A stretch of DNA of 45,005 nt from assembly GCA_944320795.1 (NCBI GenBank), contig CALUIU010000026.1:1-45005 (forward strand), given 5' to 3'. This document shows, piece by piece, positions 20,646 through 29,101 of this stretch (positions are counted from its first letter, which is position 1; each line of letters begins with the position of its first letter). The notes under the pieces were generated by a model. The model was given only the letters and a program-made list of their open reading frames with translations, did no database searches and was not told the DNA's origin. This DNA is from Candidatus Paraprevotella stercoravium. Lineage in GTDB: Bacteria > Bacteroidota > Bacteroidia > Bacteroidales > Bacteroidaceae. The position numbers were made by a program, and so were the translations under genes.

Positions 20646-21725
20646 ATGGATAAAATGAATCTCTCAGGTCTGAACCCTAAAGATTTCCAGACCGAAATAG
20701 ACGGAAAAATGACCGACCTCTACATTCTGAAAAACAAGAATGGTTATGAGGTAGCAGTAACAAATTATGGCGGATCGCTTGTAGCCATCATGGTTCCGGA
20801 CAAGGACGGACAGGTGGCAAACGTGATTCAGGGACACGACAACATCCAGGATGCAATCAACAGTCCCGAGCCATTCCTGAGTACTTTGGTGGGCCGTTAC
20901 GGAAACCGTATTGCCAAGGGAAAATTCACTCTTGAGGGCAAAGAATACAGTCTCTCAATCAACAACGGCCCGAACCACCTGCACGGCGGACCAACCGGCT
21001 TCCACGCCCGTGTTTGGGACGCAGAACAGCTTTCAGAGAACAGCCTGAAGTTGCATTATCTTTCAGCCGATGGTGAAGAAGGTTTTCCGGGCAATCTGGA
21101 CATGACCGTTGTCTATACATTTACCGATGACAACGAACTGGTTATTGACTATACCGGAACTACAGACAAGACCACAGTGGTCAATATGACCAACCACGGC
21201 TTCTTCAGTCTGACAGGTATCGCCAACCCAACCCCGACTATTGAGGATCTGGAGTGCGAGATCAACGCCGACTATTATGTACCTATTGATGATACTTCCA
21301 TTCCAACCGGCGAAATCGAGAGCGTGAAAGGCACTCCTTTCGACTTTACTACCCCTCATGCAGTGGGCGAACGCATCGATGCCGACCATATCCAAACCAA
21401 GCGTGGCGCAGGATACGACCACTGTTTCGTTTTGAACAAGAAACAGCCGGGCGAGTTAACCTTTGCAGCCCGTGTCGTTGAACCGAAGAGCGGCCGTACG
21501 ATGGAAGTATATACCACCGAGCCCGGTGTACAGGTTTACACAGACAACTGGGCCGACGGTTACAAGGGCCAGCACGGAGCGACATTCCCACGCCGCAGTG
21601 CCATCTGTTTCGAGGCCCAGCATTTCCCAGATTCTCCCAACCACCCTTATTTCCCTTCAGTAGTATTAAAACCGGGAGAAGTATATACCCAGAAAACCAT
21701 CTACAAATTTGGTGTCAGAAAATAA
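20646..21725 (+). CDS. galM: Aldose 1-epimerase (galactose mutarotase)
   Basis: 359 residues, beta-sandwich mutarotase that interconverts beta- and alpha-D-galactose so that galactokinase receives the alpha anomer. Typical segments are YGGSLVAIMVPDKDG, GRYGNRIAKGKF, the catalytic His region NNGPNHLHGGP, VNMTNHGFFSL with the second active-site His, and the C-terminal FEAQHFPDSPNHP with the catalytic glutamate. No signal peptide is seen, so it acts in the cytoplasm. It is the first gene of a three-gene operon with a sugar transporter (42 nt later) and galK (34 nt after that). Confidence 0.94.
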   Translation: MDKMNLSGLNPKDFQTEIDGKMTDLYILKNKNGYEVAVTNYGGSLVAIMVPDKDGQVANVIQGHDNIQDAINSPEPFLSTLVGRYGNRIAKGKFTLEGKEYSLSINNGPNHLHGGPTGFHARVWDAEQLSENSLKLHYLSADGEEGFPGNLDMTVVYTFTDDNELVIDYTGTTDKTTVVNMTNHGFFSLTGIANPTPTIEDLECEINADYYVPIDDTSIPTGEIESVKGTPFDFTTPHAVGERIDADHIQTKRGAGYDHCFVLNKKQPGELTFAARVVEPKSGRTMEVYTTEPGVQVYTDNWADGYKGQHGATFPRRSAICFEAQHFPDSPNHPYFPSVVLKPGEVYTQKTIYKFGVRK

Positions 21726-21767
21726 TTAATTACTAATCAATCATCAATAACTAACAACTTTAAAAAA

Positions 21768-23036
21768 ATGAGTCAAGAAAAAAAACAATGGGGTGCCATT
21801 ATCATCATGATTGCACTCTTTGCTATGATTGCCTTCGTTACCAACCTTTGTACACCGATGGCAACCATCATCAAGAACCAGGGTGAGATTTCTAACGTAC
21901 TGGCCCAGATCGGTAACTATGGTAACTTCGTTGCTTACCTGATTATGGGTATTCCTGCCGGTATGCTGATTTCAAAGTACGGCTACAAGAAGACAGCCCT
22001 TATCGGTTTGTTCGTAGGTATCGTAGGTATCCTGATCCAGTGGTACAGCGGCCAGCTTGATGCAAAAGAAAACCTCGGTCTGGTATTTGGTGTTTACCTG
22101 ATCGGTGCATTTATCGCAGGTCTGTGCATGTGTATCCTGAACTGTGTCGTTAACCCGATGCTGAACCTGCTCGGTGGTGGCGGTAACAAAGGTAACCAGT
22201 TGATCCAGATCGGTGGTGTATTCAACTCTACTGCAGCTGTTGCCTGCTACATTCTGATGGGTGCTTTGATTGCTGACGCTACAAAAGCTAAGATCTCTGA
22301 TGCCACTCCGGCTTTGATGATCGCATTGGCTATCTTCGTTGTAGCTTTCATCGTCATCATGATGACTAAGATCGAAGAACCAAAACAGGCTCCGGTTAAG
22401 CTCGACCTGATCAAGGGTGCCATGAGCCACCGTCACTTTGCTTTGGGTGCCTTGGCTATCTTCCTGTACATGGGTATCGAGGTAGGTGTACCTAACTTCG
22501 TTCAGCAGTATCTGATTGCCGACAACATTCCGGCTTCAACCGTAGGTATGTTGGTTGCTGTTTACTGGTTTATGATGTTGATTGGCCGTTTCGTTGGTGC
22601 CAGCATCGGTAACAAGGTAAGTAGCCGTGCCATGATCACTACCGTATCTTCAGTAACTATCATTCTGGTATTGTTCGGTATGTTCGCTCCGACAGATGTA
22701 TTGGTAAGCTTCCCGGGTGTTGACTGGGGTAAGTTGGAAATGATCTGGCAGGAAATTCCGGTTGGTATCTTCGCCTTCCTGCTTGTTGGTCTTTGCACAT
22801 CAGTTATGTGGGGTGCTATCTTCAACATGGCCGTTGAAGGTCTGGGCAAGTACACAGCCATCGCCAGCGGTATCTTTATGACCATGGTATTCGGTTGCGC
22901 TGTGATGATGTTCATCCAGGCCAGCGTTGCCGACATGACCGACTACATCACCAGCTTCTGGGTAGTAGTATTCTGCGCTGCTTACCTGTTGTTCTACGCA
23001 TTGGTAGGTAGCCGTGTAACAAAACGTGAAGAATAA
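21768..23036 (+). CDS. MFS glucose/galactose transporter (FHS family, GluP/FucP-like)
   Basis: 422 residues of alternating hydrophobic segments, consistent with 12 transmembrane helices in the inner membrane. It resembles the fucose-glucose-galactose:H+ symporter family: N-terminal helix with ALFAMIAFVTNLCTPM, a GIPAGMLISKYGYKKTALIG loop between helices 2 and 3, the VVNPMLNLLGGGGNKGNQL segment, and NMAVEGLGKYTAIASGIF late in the protein. Its place between galM and galK points to galactose (possibly also glucose) import by proton symport. Codon usage is highly biased, as in galK, suggesting strong expression. Substrate is inferred from context. Confidence 0.9.
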   Translation: MSQEKKQWGAIIIMIALFAMIAFVTNLCTPMATIIKNQGEISNVLAQIGNYGNFVAYLIMGIPAGMLISKYGYKKTALIGLFVGIVGILIQWYSGQLDAKENLGLVFGVYLIGAFIAGLCMCILNCVVNPMLNLLGGGGNKGNQLIQIGGVFNSTAAVACYILMGALIADATKAKISDATPALMIALAIFVVAFIVIMMTKIEEPKQAPVKLDLIKGAMSHRHFALGALAIFLYMGIEVGVPNFVQQYLIADNIPASTVGMLVAVYWFMMLIGRFVGASIGNKVSSRAMITTVSSVTIILVLFGMFAPTDVLVSFPGVDWGKLEMIWQEIPVGIFAFLLVGLCTSVMWGAIFNMAVEGLGKYTAIASGIFMTMVFGCAVMMFIQASVADMTDYITSFWVVVFCAAYLLFYALVGSRVTKREE

Positions 23037-23070
23037 TCTCTCTTTAGTAAAACCATAAAATTATATTCCT

Positions 23071-24231
23071 ATGAAATTGACAATTGACGATGTACGCAGT
23101 CGTTTTATCGAGCATTTTGACGGTACAACAGGATCAGTTTATGCTTCACCGGGTCGTATCAACCTGATTGGTGAGCACACAGACTATAACGATGGTTTTG
23201 TATTCCCAGGCGCTGTTCAGCAGGGAATGATTGCCGAACTGAAAGCTAACGGAACCCGCAACGTAAGAGCTTACTCTATCGACCTGAAGGATTACGTAGA
23301 GTTCTCTTTGGACGATGAGAAAGGTCCGAAGGCAAGCTGGGCACGCTACATCTTCGGTGTATGCCGTGAGATGATGGCTCTGGGTGTTCCGGTTGAGGGC
23401 TTCAACACGGCTTTTGCCGGTGATGTTCCTTTGGGTGCCGGTATGTCTTCTTCTGCCGCTTTGGAAAGCGTTTATGCTTTTGCCCTGAACGACATGTTCG
23501 GCGACAACAAGATCGACAAGATGACTTTGGCCAAGGTGGGTCAGGCTACTGAGCACAAGTATCTGGGCGTTAACTGCGGTATCATGGACCAGTTCGCTTC
23601 TGTATTCGGCAAGGCCGGTAACCTGATGCGTCTGGACTGCCGCAGCGGTGAGTTCGAATACTTCCCATTCAACCCACAGGGCTACAAGTTAGTGTTGGTT
23701 AACTCTTGTGTAAAGCACGAGTTGGTTGGTTCTCCTTACAACGAGCGCCGTTTGAGCTGCGAGCGTGTAGCTGCTGCCATCAACAAGTTGCATCCAGAGG
23801 TAAAGAGCCTGCGCGATGCTGACTGGGGCATGCTGTACGAGGTTAAGGAAACCGTATCTGAAGAGGACGCCAAGCGTGCCAAGTATGTAATCGGCGAGAA
23901 AGAGCGCGTATTGAAGGTTTGCGACGCTTTGGAGAAGGGCGATTACGAAACTGTAGGTGAGATGATGTATGCCACTCACGAGGGTCTGAGCAAGGACTAC
24001 GAAGTATCTTGCGTTGAGCTTGACTACCTGAATGATCTGGCTAAGGAAGCTGGCGTTACCGGTTCACGTATCATGGGTGGCGGTTTCGGCGGTTGCACCA
24101 TCAACCTGGTAAGCGAGGAGTTGTATGACAGTTTCGTAAATGATGTGAAGACTAAGTTCCGTGAGAAATTCGGAAAAGATCCTATCATCATCGACGTAGT
24201 TATCGGCGACGGATCACGCAAATTGTGCTAA
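23071..24231 (+). CDS. galK: Galactokinase
   Basis: 386 residues, GHMP kinase fold. It phosphorylates alpha-D-galactose to galactose-1-phosphate, the first Leloir step. Family signatures are the galactose-binding GRINLIGEHTDYNDG (28-42), the ATP loop PLGAGMSSSAALES near 120-133, the catalytic base region CGIMDQFASVFG, and the C-terminal GSRIMGGGFGGCTINLV. It is the last gene of galM-transporter-galK and is followed by a terminator; galT and galE are not in the window. The identification is secure. Confidence 0.96.
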   Translation: MKLTIDDVRSRFIEHFDGTTGSVYASPGRINLIGEHTDYNDGFVFPGAVQQGMIAELKANGTRNVRAYSIDLKDYVEFSLDDEKGPKASWARYIFGVCREMMALGVPVEGFNTAFAGDVPLGAGMSSSAALESVYAFALNDMFGDNKIDKMTLAKVGQATEHKYLGVNCGIMDQFASVFGKAGNLMRLDCRSGEFEYFPFNPQGYKLVLVNSCVKHELVGSPYNERRLSCERVAAAINKLHPEVKSLRDADWGMLYEVKETVSEEDAKRAKYVIGEKERVLKVCDALEKGDYETVGEMMYATHEGLSKDYEVSCVELDYLNDLAKEAGVTGSRIMGGGFGGCTINLVSEELYDSFVNDVKTKFREKFGKDPIIIDVVIGDGSRKLC

Positions 24232-24258
24232 TTGAAGGACATTATATCCGGATAAGCA

Positions 24259-24296
24259 GGCGGGGCCTTTTCAAGGGCTTCGCCTTTTTGTTTTTC
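24259..24296 (+). terminator. Terminator of the galactose operon
   Basis: Stem with GGCGGGGCC (24259-24267) against GGGCTTCGCC (24275-24284), including two G-U pairs, then TTTTTGTTTTT. About 28 nt after the galK stop. Confidence 0.8.
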
Positions 24297-24440
24297 ACAC
24301 AGCAAAAGTTCTTGAAGTAATGAAGAAACGAATATAAAAAAAACATTCCCACTTTCTTGAGCCCGCAACTCACAGAAAGCAGGAATGCAAAACATGAACA
24401 TTAAAATACTTATATGCGTAATAGTATTTCCCAAAAAATT

Positions 24441-24833
24441 TTAGAATGGCAGATCGTCATTTGAATCGCCACCCGCAGAGAAATCCATTGGAGCAGCAGC
24501 TGGCGCAGAAGGAGCAAACGGAGCGTCAATAGCAGTAGGCGCAGCTCCCATCGGCATACTTGCGCCACGATCTACCTTCCAAGCACGGATACTGTTATAC
24601 CATCTTCCCTGATACTCACGGGCATCAATATCAAAAGAAACAGTCAATACTTCTCCCAACTGAATATTGAACTGATCAATCTTATCACTTCCAAACACAT
24701 CAAAGCACATTTTACGTGGGTACTGTTCCTGTGTTTCCAGAACATACTCCTGAACTTTCCACTCAGACCCTGTACGTGCAGATACTCCGCTGCGAGCCGG
24801 TAATACGGCAATGATTTTTCCTGTAATTTCCAT
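24441..24833 (-). CDS. DUF3127 OB-fold-like protein with SSB-like C-terminal tail
   Basis: 130 residues. The first 90 residues form a compact, OB-fold-like beta domain (MEITGKIIAVLPARSG, KIDQFNIQLGEVLTVSFDI, GRWYNSIRAWKVD) that I assign to DUF3127, common in Bacteroidota. Residues about 92-125 are a disordered Ala/Pro/Met-rich linker, and the protein ends GGDSNDDLPF. That arrangement of folded domain, low-complexity linker, acidic patch and terminal Pro-Phe is the same as in bacterial SSB, whose DDDIPF tip recruits RecO, RecQ, PriA, exonuclease I and others. It is transcribed divergently from dnaN, 140 nt away. DNA binding and partner recruitment are inferences; the canonical ssb is not in the window. 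Confidence 0.85.
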   Translation of the reverse strand: MEITGKIIAVLPARSGVSARTGSEWKVQEYVLETQEQYPRKMCFDVFGSDKIDQFNIQLGEVLTVSFDIDAREYQGRWYNSIRAWKVDRGASMPMGAAPTAIDAPFAPSAPAAAPMDFSAGGDSNDDLPF

Positions 24834-24973
24834 TTTTTCTTAGATTAATATTGGTGCGAAATTACAATTTTTCCTCTAGTTTTACTAATTTTTAATGGAG
24901 TTTTTTTTGAAAACCTTGCTAAAATCTGTAATTTTGTTCTACTTATATTTAAAGATAAAAACAGCTATAATTT

Positions 24974-26095
24974 ATGAAATTTATCGTATCTAGCACCGCA
25001 CTTTTCGGTCGCATTCAAGCGATCAGCAAAGTCATCAATTCCAAAAACGCCTTACCCATTCTAGATAGTTTTCTATTTGAAATAGAGAACAATACACTGA
25101 CCATCACAGCTTCAGACATTGAAACTCGCATGGTTACTTCGTTGGAAATCATCGAAAGTGAATCTGACTTCCGTTTCTGCATCAATGCCAAAACCATACT
25201 TGACTCCATGAAAGAAATTTCAGAGCAACCATTGACATTTGATATCAATACAGAGACAATGGAGATTCAGGCACAATACCAAAACGGACGCTTCAGCATC
25301 ATGGGACAGAACGCAAACGACTATCCGGATGCACTGCCAGCTCCAGATGCAAACATTCTTACTCTTTCTGCTGAATCGTTGCTCAAAGGAATCAATTATT
25401 GTTTCTTTGCCACAGCAGATGACGAGTTACGCCCAATTATGAATGGTATTTATGTAGACATCTCGCCAGAAGATGTTACATTTGTATCCTCTGATGGACA
25501 AAAATTAGTACGTAACAAAGTACTCAACGCACACGGAGACAACAAATGCGCCTTTATTCTCCCGAAAAAGCCAGCATCTCTGTTAAAAAGTATTTTACCG
25601 AAAGAAAGCGGTGATATTGAAATCAGATTCAGCACAAGCCAAGCCGTTGTTATCATGAACGACTATACATTAACTTGTCGCCTGATTGAAGGACGTTATC
25701 CAAACTATAATATGGTCATCCCGCAGAACAATCCTTATTCTGCCATTATCGACCGCTTACATCTACTGGGAGCTTTGAAACGTGTCTTGATTTTCTCTAA
25801 CCAAAGCAGTTCTTTGGTAAAACTTATTTTAGAAAACAACACACTGACTGTATCAGGACAGGATTTGGATTTTTCTACTTCCGCCGAAGAAAAGATTGCA
25901 TGTTCTTACAGCGGTAACACTTTCAAAATCGGATTTAACGGAACATATCTATACGATATACTGAACAACTTGAACTGCACAGATGTCACAATTGAACTGG
26001 CTGATCCAAGTCGTGCCGGTGTTGTTGTTCCGACCGAACAGGCTGAAAACGAGAACACTCTGATGTTGCTGGTGCCTCTGATGCTTAACGAATAA
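24974..26095 (+). CDS. dnaN: DNA polymerase III beta sliding clamp
   Basis: 373 residues in three clamp folds of about 120 residues. The dimeric ring tethers polymerase III and repair enzymes to DNA. The N terminus MKFIVSSTALFGRIQAISKVI and ALPILDSFLFE, and the C-terminal LVPLMLNE in the hydrophobic partner-binding cleft region, are typical. It is not next to dnaA or recF here, consistent with Bacteroidota gene order. It heads a run of six same-strand genes with gaps of 11, 79, 32, 4 and 1 nt: dnaN, exonuclease, coaBC, DUF4835, recN and a TPR protein. A weak -7 element (TATATTTA at 24944-24951) lies upstream. Confidence 0.96.
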   Translation: MKFIVSSTALFGRIQAISKVINSKNALPILDSFLFEIENNTLTITASDIETRMVTSLEIIESESDFRFCINAKTILDSMKEISEQPLTFDINTETMEIQAQYQNGRFSIMGQNANDYPDALPAPDANILTLSAESLLKGINYCFFATADDELRPIMNGIYVDISPEDVTFVSSDGQKLVRNKVLNAHGDNKCAFILPKKPASLLKSILPKESGDIEIRFSTSQAVVIMNDYTLTCRLIEGRYPNYNMVIPQNNPYSAIIDRLHLLGALKRVLIFSNQSSSLVKLILENNTLTVSGQDLDFSTSAEEKIACSYSGNTFKIGFNGTYLYDILNNLNCTDVTIELADPSRAGVVVPTEQAENENTLMLLVPLMLNE

Positions 26096-26106
26096 AAACA
26101 ACGATC

Positions 26107-26874
26107 ATGAAACTGAACCTTAAAAACCCGCTGGTATTCTTCGATTTGGAAACCACGGGAATCAATATAGCGACTGACCGCATTGTGGAACTTTGCTATA
26201 TCAAAGTATACCCCAACGGCAACGAAGAGTCGAAAAGTATGCGTATCAATCCAGAAATGCACATTCCCGAAGCATCTTCTGCCATTCATGGCATCTATGA
26301 TGAAGACGTAAAGGATTGCCCTACCTTCAAACAGATTGCCCGCGAATTGGCAAATGCCATTGAAGGATGTGATTTGGCCGGATTCAACTCCAATCGTTTC
26401 GACATACCGATGCTGGCGGAAGAATTCCTGCGCGCCGAAGTGGATTTCGACATGACACGCCGCAAATTTATTGATGTGCAGAACATTTATCACAAATTGG
26501 AAAGAAGAACCCTCTCGGCTGCCTATAAGTTCTATTGCGGAAAGGACCTGGAAAACGCTCACTCCGCCTTGGCCGATACGCAGGCCACTTATGAGGTATT
26601 ACAAGCACAGTTGGACAAATATCCGAACGAACTGCAAAACGACATGCAATTCCTGGCCGACTTCTCACGCATGAGCAACAATGTAGACTTTGCCGGACGC
26701 ATTGTCTACAACGAACAAGGCGTAGAGGTATTTAATTTCGGCAAATATAAGGGTATGCCAGTTACAGAAGTCCTACAAAAGGATTCTGGATACTACGGAT
26801 GGGTAATGCAGGGTGACTTTACCCGAAACACCAAGCAGGTGCTCACCCAACTCCGACTTAGAGGAAACAAATAA
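26107..26874 (+). CDS. DEDDh 3'-5' exonuclease (DnaQ/epsilon-like)
   Basis: 255 residues. Residues 1-175 form an exonuclease domain: ExoI FFDLETTG (D13, E15), ExoII in LAGFNSNRFDIPML and ExoIII in ENAHSALADTQAT, the H-x4-D form of DEDDh enzymes. The C-terminal part (FGKYKGMPVTEVLQKD, GYYGWVMQGDF) is the short domain found at the end of exonuclease X-like proteins in this phylum. Being 11 nt downstream of the clamp gene suggests it proofreads with polymerase III or acts in clamp-linked repair. Whether it is the epsilon subunit itself cannot be decided from the sequence alone; no clear clamp-binding pentapeptide was identified. Confidence 0.88.
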   Translation: MKLNLKNPLVFFDLETTGINIATDRIVELCYIKVYPNGNEESKSMRINPEMHIPEASSAIHGIYDEDVKDCPTFKQIARELANAIEGCDLAGFNSNRFDIPMLAEEFLRAEVDFDMTRRKFIDVQNIYHKLERRTLSAAYKFYCGKDLENAHSALADTQATYEVLQAQLDKYPNELQNDMQFLADFSRMSNNVDFAGRIVYNEQGVEVFNFGKYKGMPVTEVLQKDSGYYGWVMQGDFTRNTKQVLTQLRLRGNK

Positions 26875-26889
26875 TCAGAAACTTTTCAC

Positions 26890-26934
26890 GGAATCTTTCT
26901 TCTGTCTGCTATTACCGGACGGGAGAAAGATTCC
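26890..26934 (+). terminator. Hairpin between the exonuclease and coaBC genes
   Basis: Arms GGAATCTTTCT (26890-26900) and AGAAAGATTCC (26924-26934), loop 23 nt, tail TTAATTAAAA. No proper T-run, so it may be a weak attenuator or RNA-processing site rather than a full terminator. Confidence 0.4.
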
Positions 26935-26953
26935 TTAATTAAAACGTGTATTC

Positions 26954-28147
26954 ATGCTAAAAGGCAAAAAAATAGTATTGGGCATCACAGGCAGTATTGC
27001 TGCCTACAAATCGTGCCTGCTCATACGCAACCTGATCAAGAAAGGTGCCGAAGTGCAAGTAGTCATCACTCCTGCGGGCAAAGAATTCATCACACCTATC
27101 ACCTTGTCGGCACTAACCAGCAAACCGGTTATCAGCGAATTCTTTTCACAGCGCGACGGTACATGGCACAGCCATGTATCGCTCGGATTATGGGCCGATG
27201 CCATGATCATTGCGCCGGCCACAGCATCGACTATCGGTAAGATGGCTCACGGCATTGCCGACAATATGCTTATCACCACATATCTGTCGATGAAAGCTCC
27301 TGTATTCGTGGCACCCGCTATGGACCTGGACATGTTTGCCCACCCCAGCACCCAAAAGAATCTGGAAATCCTGCGCTCTTACGGCAACCACATCATTGAG
27401 CCCACTAGCGGTGAGCTGGCCAGTCATCTGGAAGGAAAAGGACGCATGGAGGAGCCGGATGTAATCGCTCAAGTACTGGACAATTTTTTTGAGCAACAAC
27501 AGGATTTGACAGGGAAAAACATTCTGATTACAGCCGGTCCTACTTACGAAAAGATTGATCCGGTGCGCTTTATAGGCAACTATTCTTCAGGAAAAATGGG
27601 ATTTGCCCTGGCCGAGGAATGCGCTTCGCGCGGTGCCAAGGTGACAATGGTGTGCGGACCGACAGCACTAAATTGCCATCATCCGAATATCTGTCGCATC
27701 AATGTGGAATCAGCCTCCGAAATGTACGAAGAGAGTGTAAAACATTTCCCGGAATCGAATGCCGCTATCCTTTGCGCAGCAGTGGCAGACTTCACTCCCG
27801 AACATCGTGCAGACAACAAAATCAAGCGCGAAGGCAATGAACTTTGCCTGCACCTGAAACCGACCAAGGATATCGCCCGTGAATTAGGACAAATGAAAAA
27901 GCCAGGACAAATACTTGTTGGCTTCGCTCTGGAAACCTGCGATGAGGTAAGCCACGCACAGGACAAACTCCAGCGAAAAAATCTGAATTTCATTGTACTG
28001 AACTCACTCAACGATGCAGGCGCAGGTTTCCAGCATGATACCAACAAAATCTCCATCATCACGGCAGAAGAGCGCACAGACTACCCGTTGAAAAGCAAAA
28101 CAGAGGTGGCACACGACATCGTGAATAAGCTCAGTAGCTACCTTTGA
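26954..28147 (+). CDS. coaBC: Bifunctional phosphopantothenoylcysteine synthetase/decarboxylase
   Basis: 397 residues: N-terminal flavoprotein decarboxylase CoaC (1-175) and C-terminal synthetase CoaB (about 190-397), steps two and three of CoA synthesis from phosphopantothenate. CoaC keeps the active-site histidine (H74 in HSHVSLGLWAD), but the Asn of the PxMNxxM motif is D124 (PAMDLDMF), and the cysteine of the substrate lid is replaced (S157-H158 in GELASHLEGKGRM). CoaB is conventional: ITAGPTYEKIDPVRFI, NYSSGKMG and AAVADFTP with the lysines of NKIKRE. The stop (28145-28147) lies 32 nt before the next gene's ATG. Function is secure from the architecture; the CoaC chemistry deserves note. 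Confidence 0.93.
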   Translation: MLKGKKIVLGITGSIAAYKSCLLIRNLIKKGAEVQVVITPAGKEFITPITLSALTSKPVISEFFSQRDGTWHSHVSLGLWADAMIIAPATASTIGKMAHGIADNMLITTYLSMKAPVFVAPAMDLDMFAHPSTQKNLEILRSYGNHIIEPTSGELASHLEGKGRMEEPDVIAQVLDNFFEQQQDLTGKNILITAGPTYEKIDPVRFIGNYSSGKMGFALAEECASRGAKVTMVCGPTALNCHHPNICRINVESASEMYEESVKHFPESNAAILCAAVADFTPEHRADNKIKREGNELCLHLKPTKDIARELGQMKKPGQILVGFALETCDEVSHAQDKLQRKNLNFIVLNSLNDAGAGFQHDTNKISIITAEERTDYPLKSKTEVAHDIVNKLSSYL

Positions 28148-28179
28148 TCAATCATTCACCGATCTTACGGAAGACCATT

Positions 28180-29097
28180 ATGAAGAGAAATAACTGGATC
28201 AAAGCGATTTGCATGGTGTGCCTGCTGTGGAGCATCTCAACTCCGGCAGACGCGCAGGAACTGAATGCGCGCATCACCATCAACCATTCGCAAATCTCGA
28301 CTACACGCACCTCAGTTTTTGAAGCACTCGAGAAGAACCTCACGCGCTTTATGAACGAGCGGCAGTGGACCGGCATGAAGTACCAGCCGGCGGAACGGAT
28401 CAACTGCACATTCAGCATCACCATCTCAGAATATAAAGAAGACGAGAATCTGTTCACAGCCCAAATGCAGGTGCAGAGTACCCGCCCGGTATTCAATTCA
28501 ACCTACACCACCACCGTGTTCAGCATGAAAGACAGCAAATTCAACTTCAACTTTCAAGAGTTTGATCAGCTGAACTTTATGCCTGAACAGATGGACAACA
28601 ATCTGACTGCCATGATGGCCTACTATGCCTATCTGATTATCGGCATGGACATGGACACCATGGCGCCATTGGGAGGAACAGAGGTATTACGTTTGGCAGA
28701 GAATGTTGTGAACGGCGCACAGAATCTGGGTTTCGAAGGTTGGAAGGCCTATGATGACAATCGCAATCGCTTTGCCATCATCAATGATTACCTGGACGGA
28801 GGAATGGAACCTTTCCGGCAGATGCAGTATCAATATTACCGCAACGGACTGGATATCATGGCCGATCAGGTGGATCAGGGACGTGCGGCCATCACCGAAG
28901 CACTCACTCTGCTGCAAAAGGCGCACGAAAACAAGGCACTGAGCCAGTTGCCACAAATCTTCACCGACTACAAGCGTGATGAAATCGTAAATATCTATTC
29001 TAAAAAAGGAACTTCCGAAGAGAAGCAGAAGGTGTACGACATCGTGTTCGGCATTAATGCCTCACAAAGCAACTATTGGGACAAAATCAAACAATAA
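28180..29097 (+). CDS. porD: DUF4835 family protein, PorD-like
   Basis: 305 residues. I place the start at the ATG at 28180, 12 codons into the longest frame, because it gives a clean signal peptide (MKRNNWIKAICMVCLLWSIS, then TPADAQ). The mature protein has an N-terminal beta region (ELNARITINHSQI) and helices with periodic aromatic residues. It matches DUF4835, a Bacteroidota envelope family that I recall being annotated as type IX secretion protein PorD; that link is from memory and its mechanism is not established. The conserved position between coaBC and recN fits. No other type IX secretion gene and no C-terminal sorting domain is visible in the window. Confidence 0.78.
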   Translation: MKRNNWIKAICMVCLLWSISTPADAQELNARITINHSQISTTRTSVFEALEKNLTRFMNERQWTGMKYQPAERINCTFSITISEYKEDENLFTAQMQVQSTRPVFNSTYTTTVFSMKDSKFNFNFQEFDQLNFMPEQMDNNLTAMMAYYAYLIIGMDMDTMAPLGGTEVLRLAENVVNGAQNLGFEGWKAYDDNRNRFAIINDYLDGGMEPFRQMQYQYYRNGLDIMADQVDQGRAAITEALTLLQKAHENKALSQLPQIFTDYKRDEIVNIYSKKGTSEEKQKVYDIVFGINASQSNYWDKIKQ

Positions 29098-29101
29098 CTT
29101 T

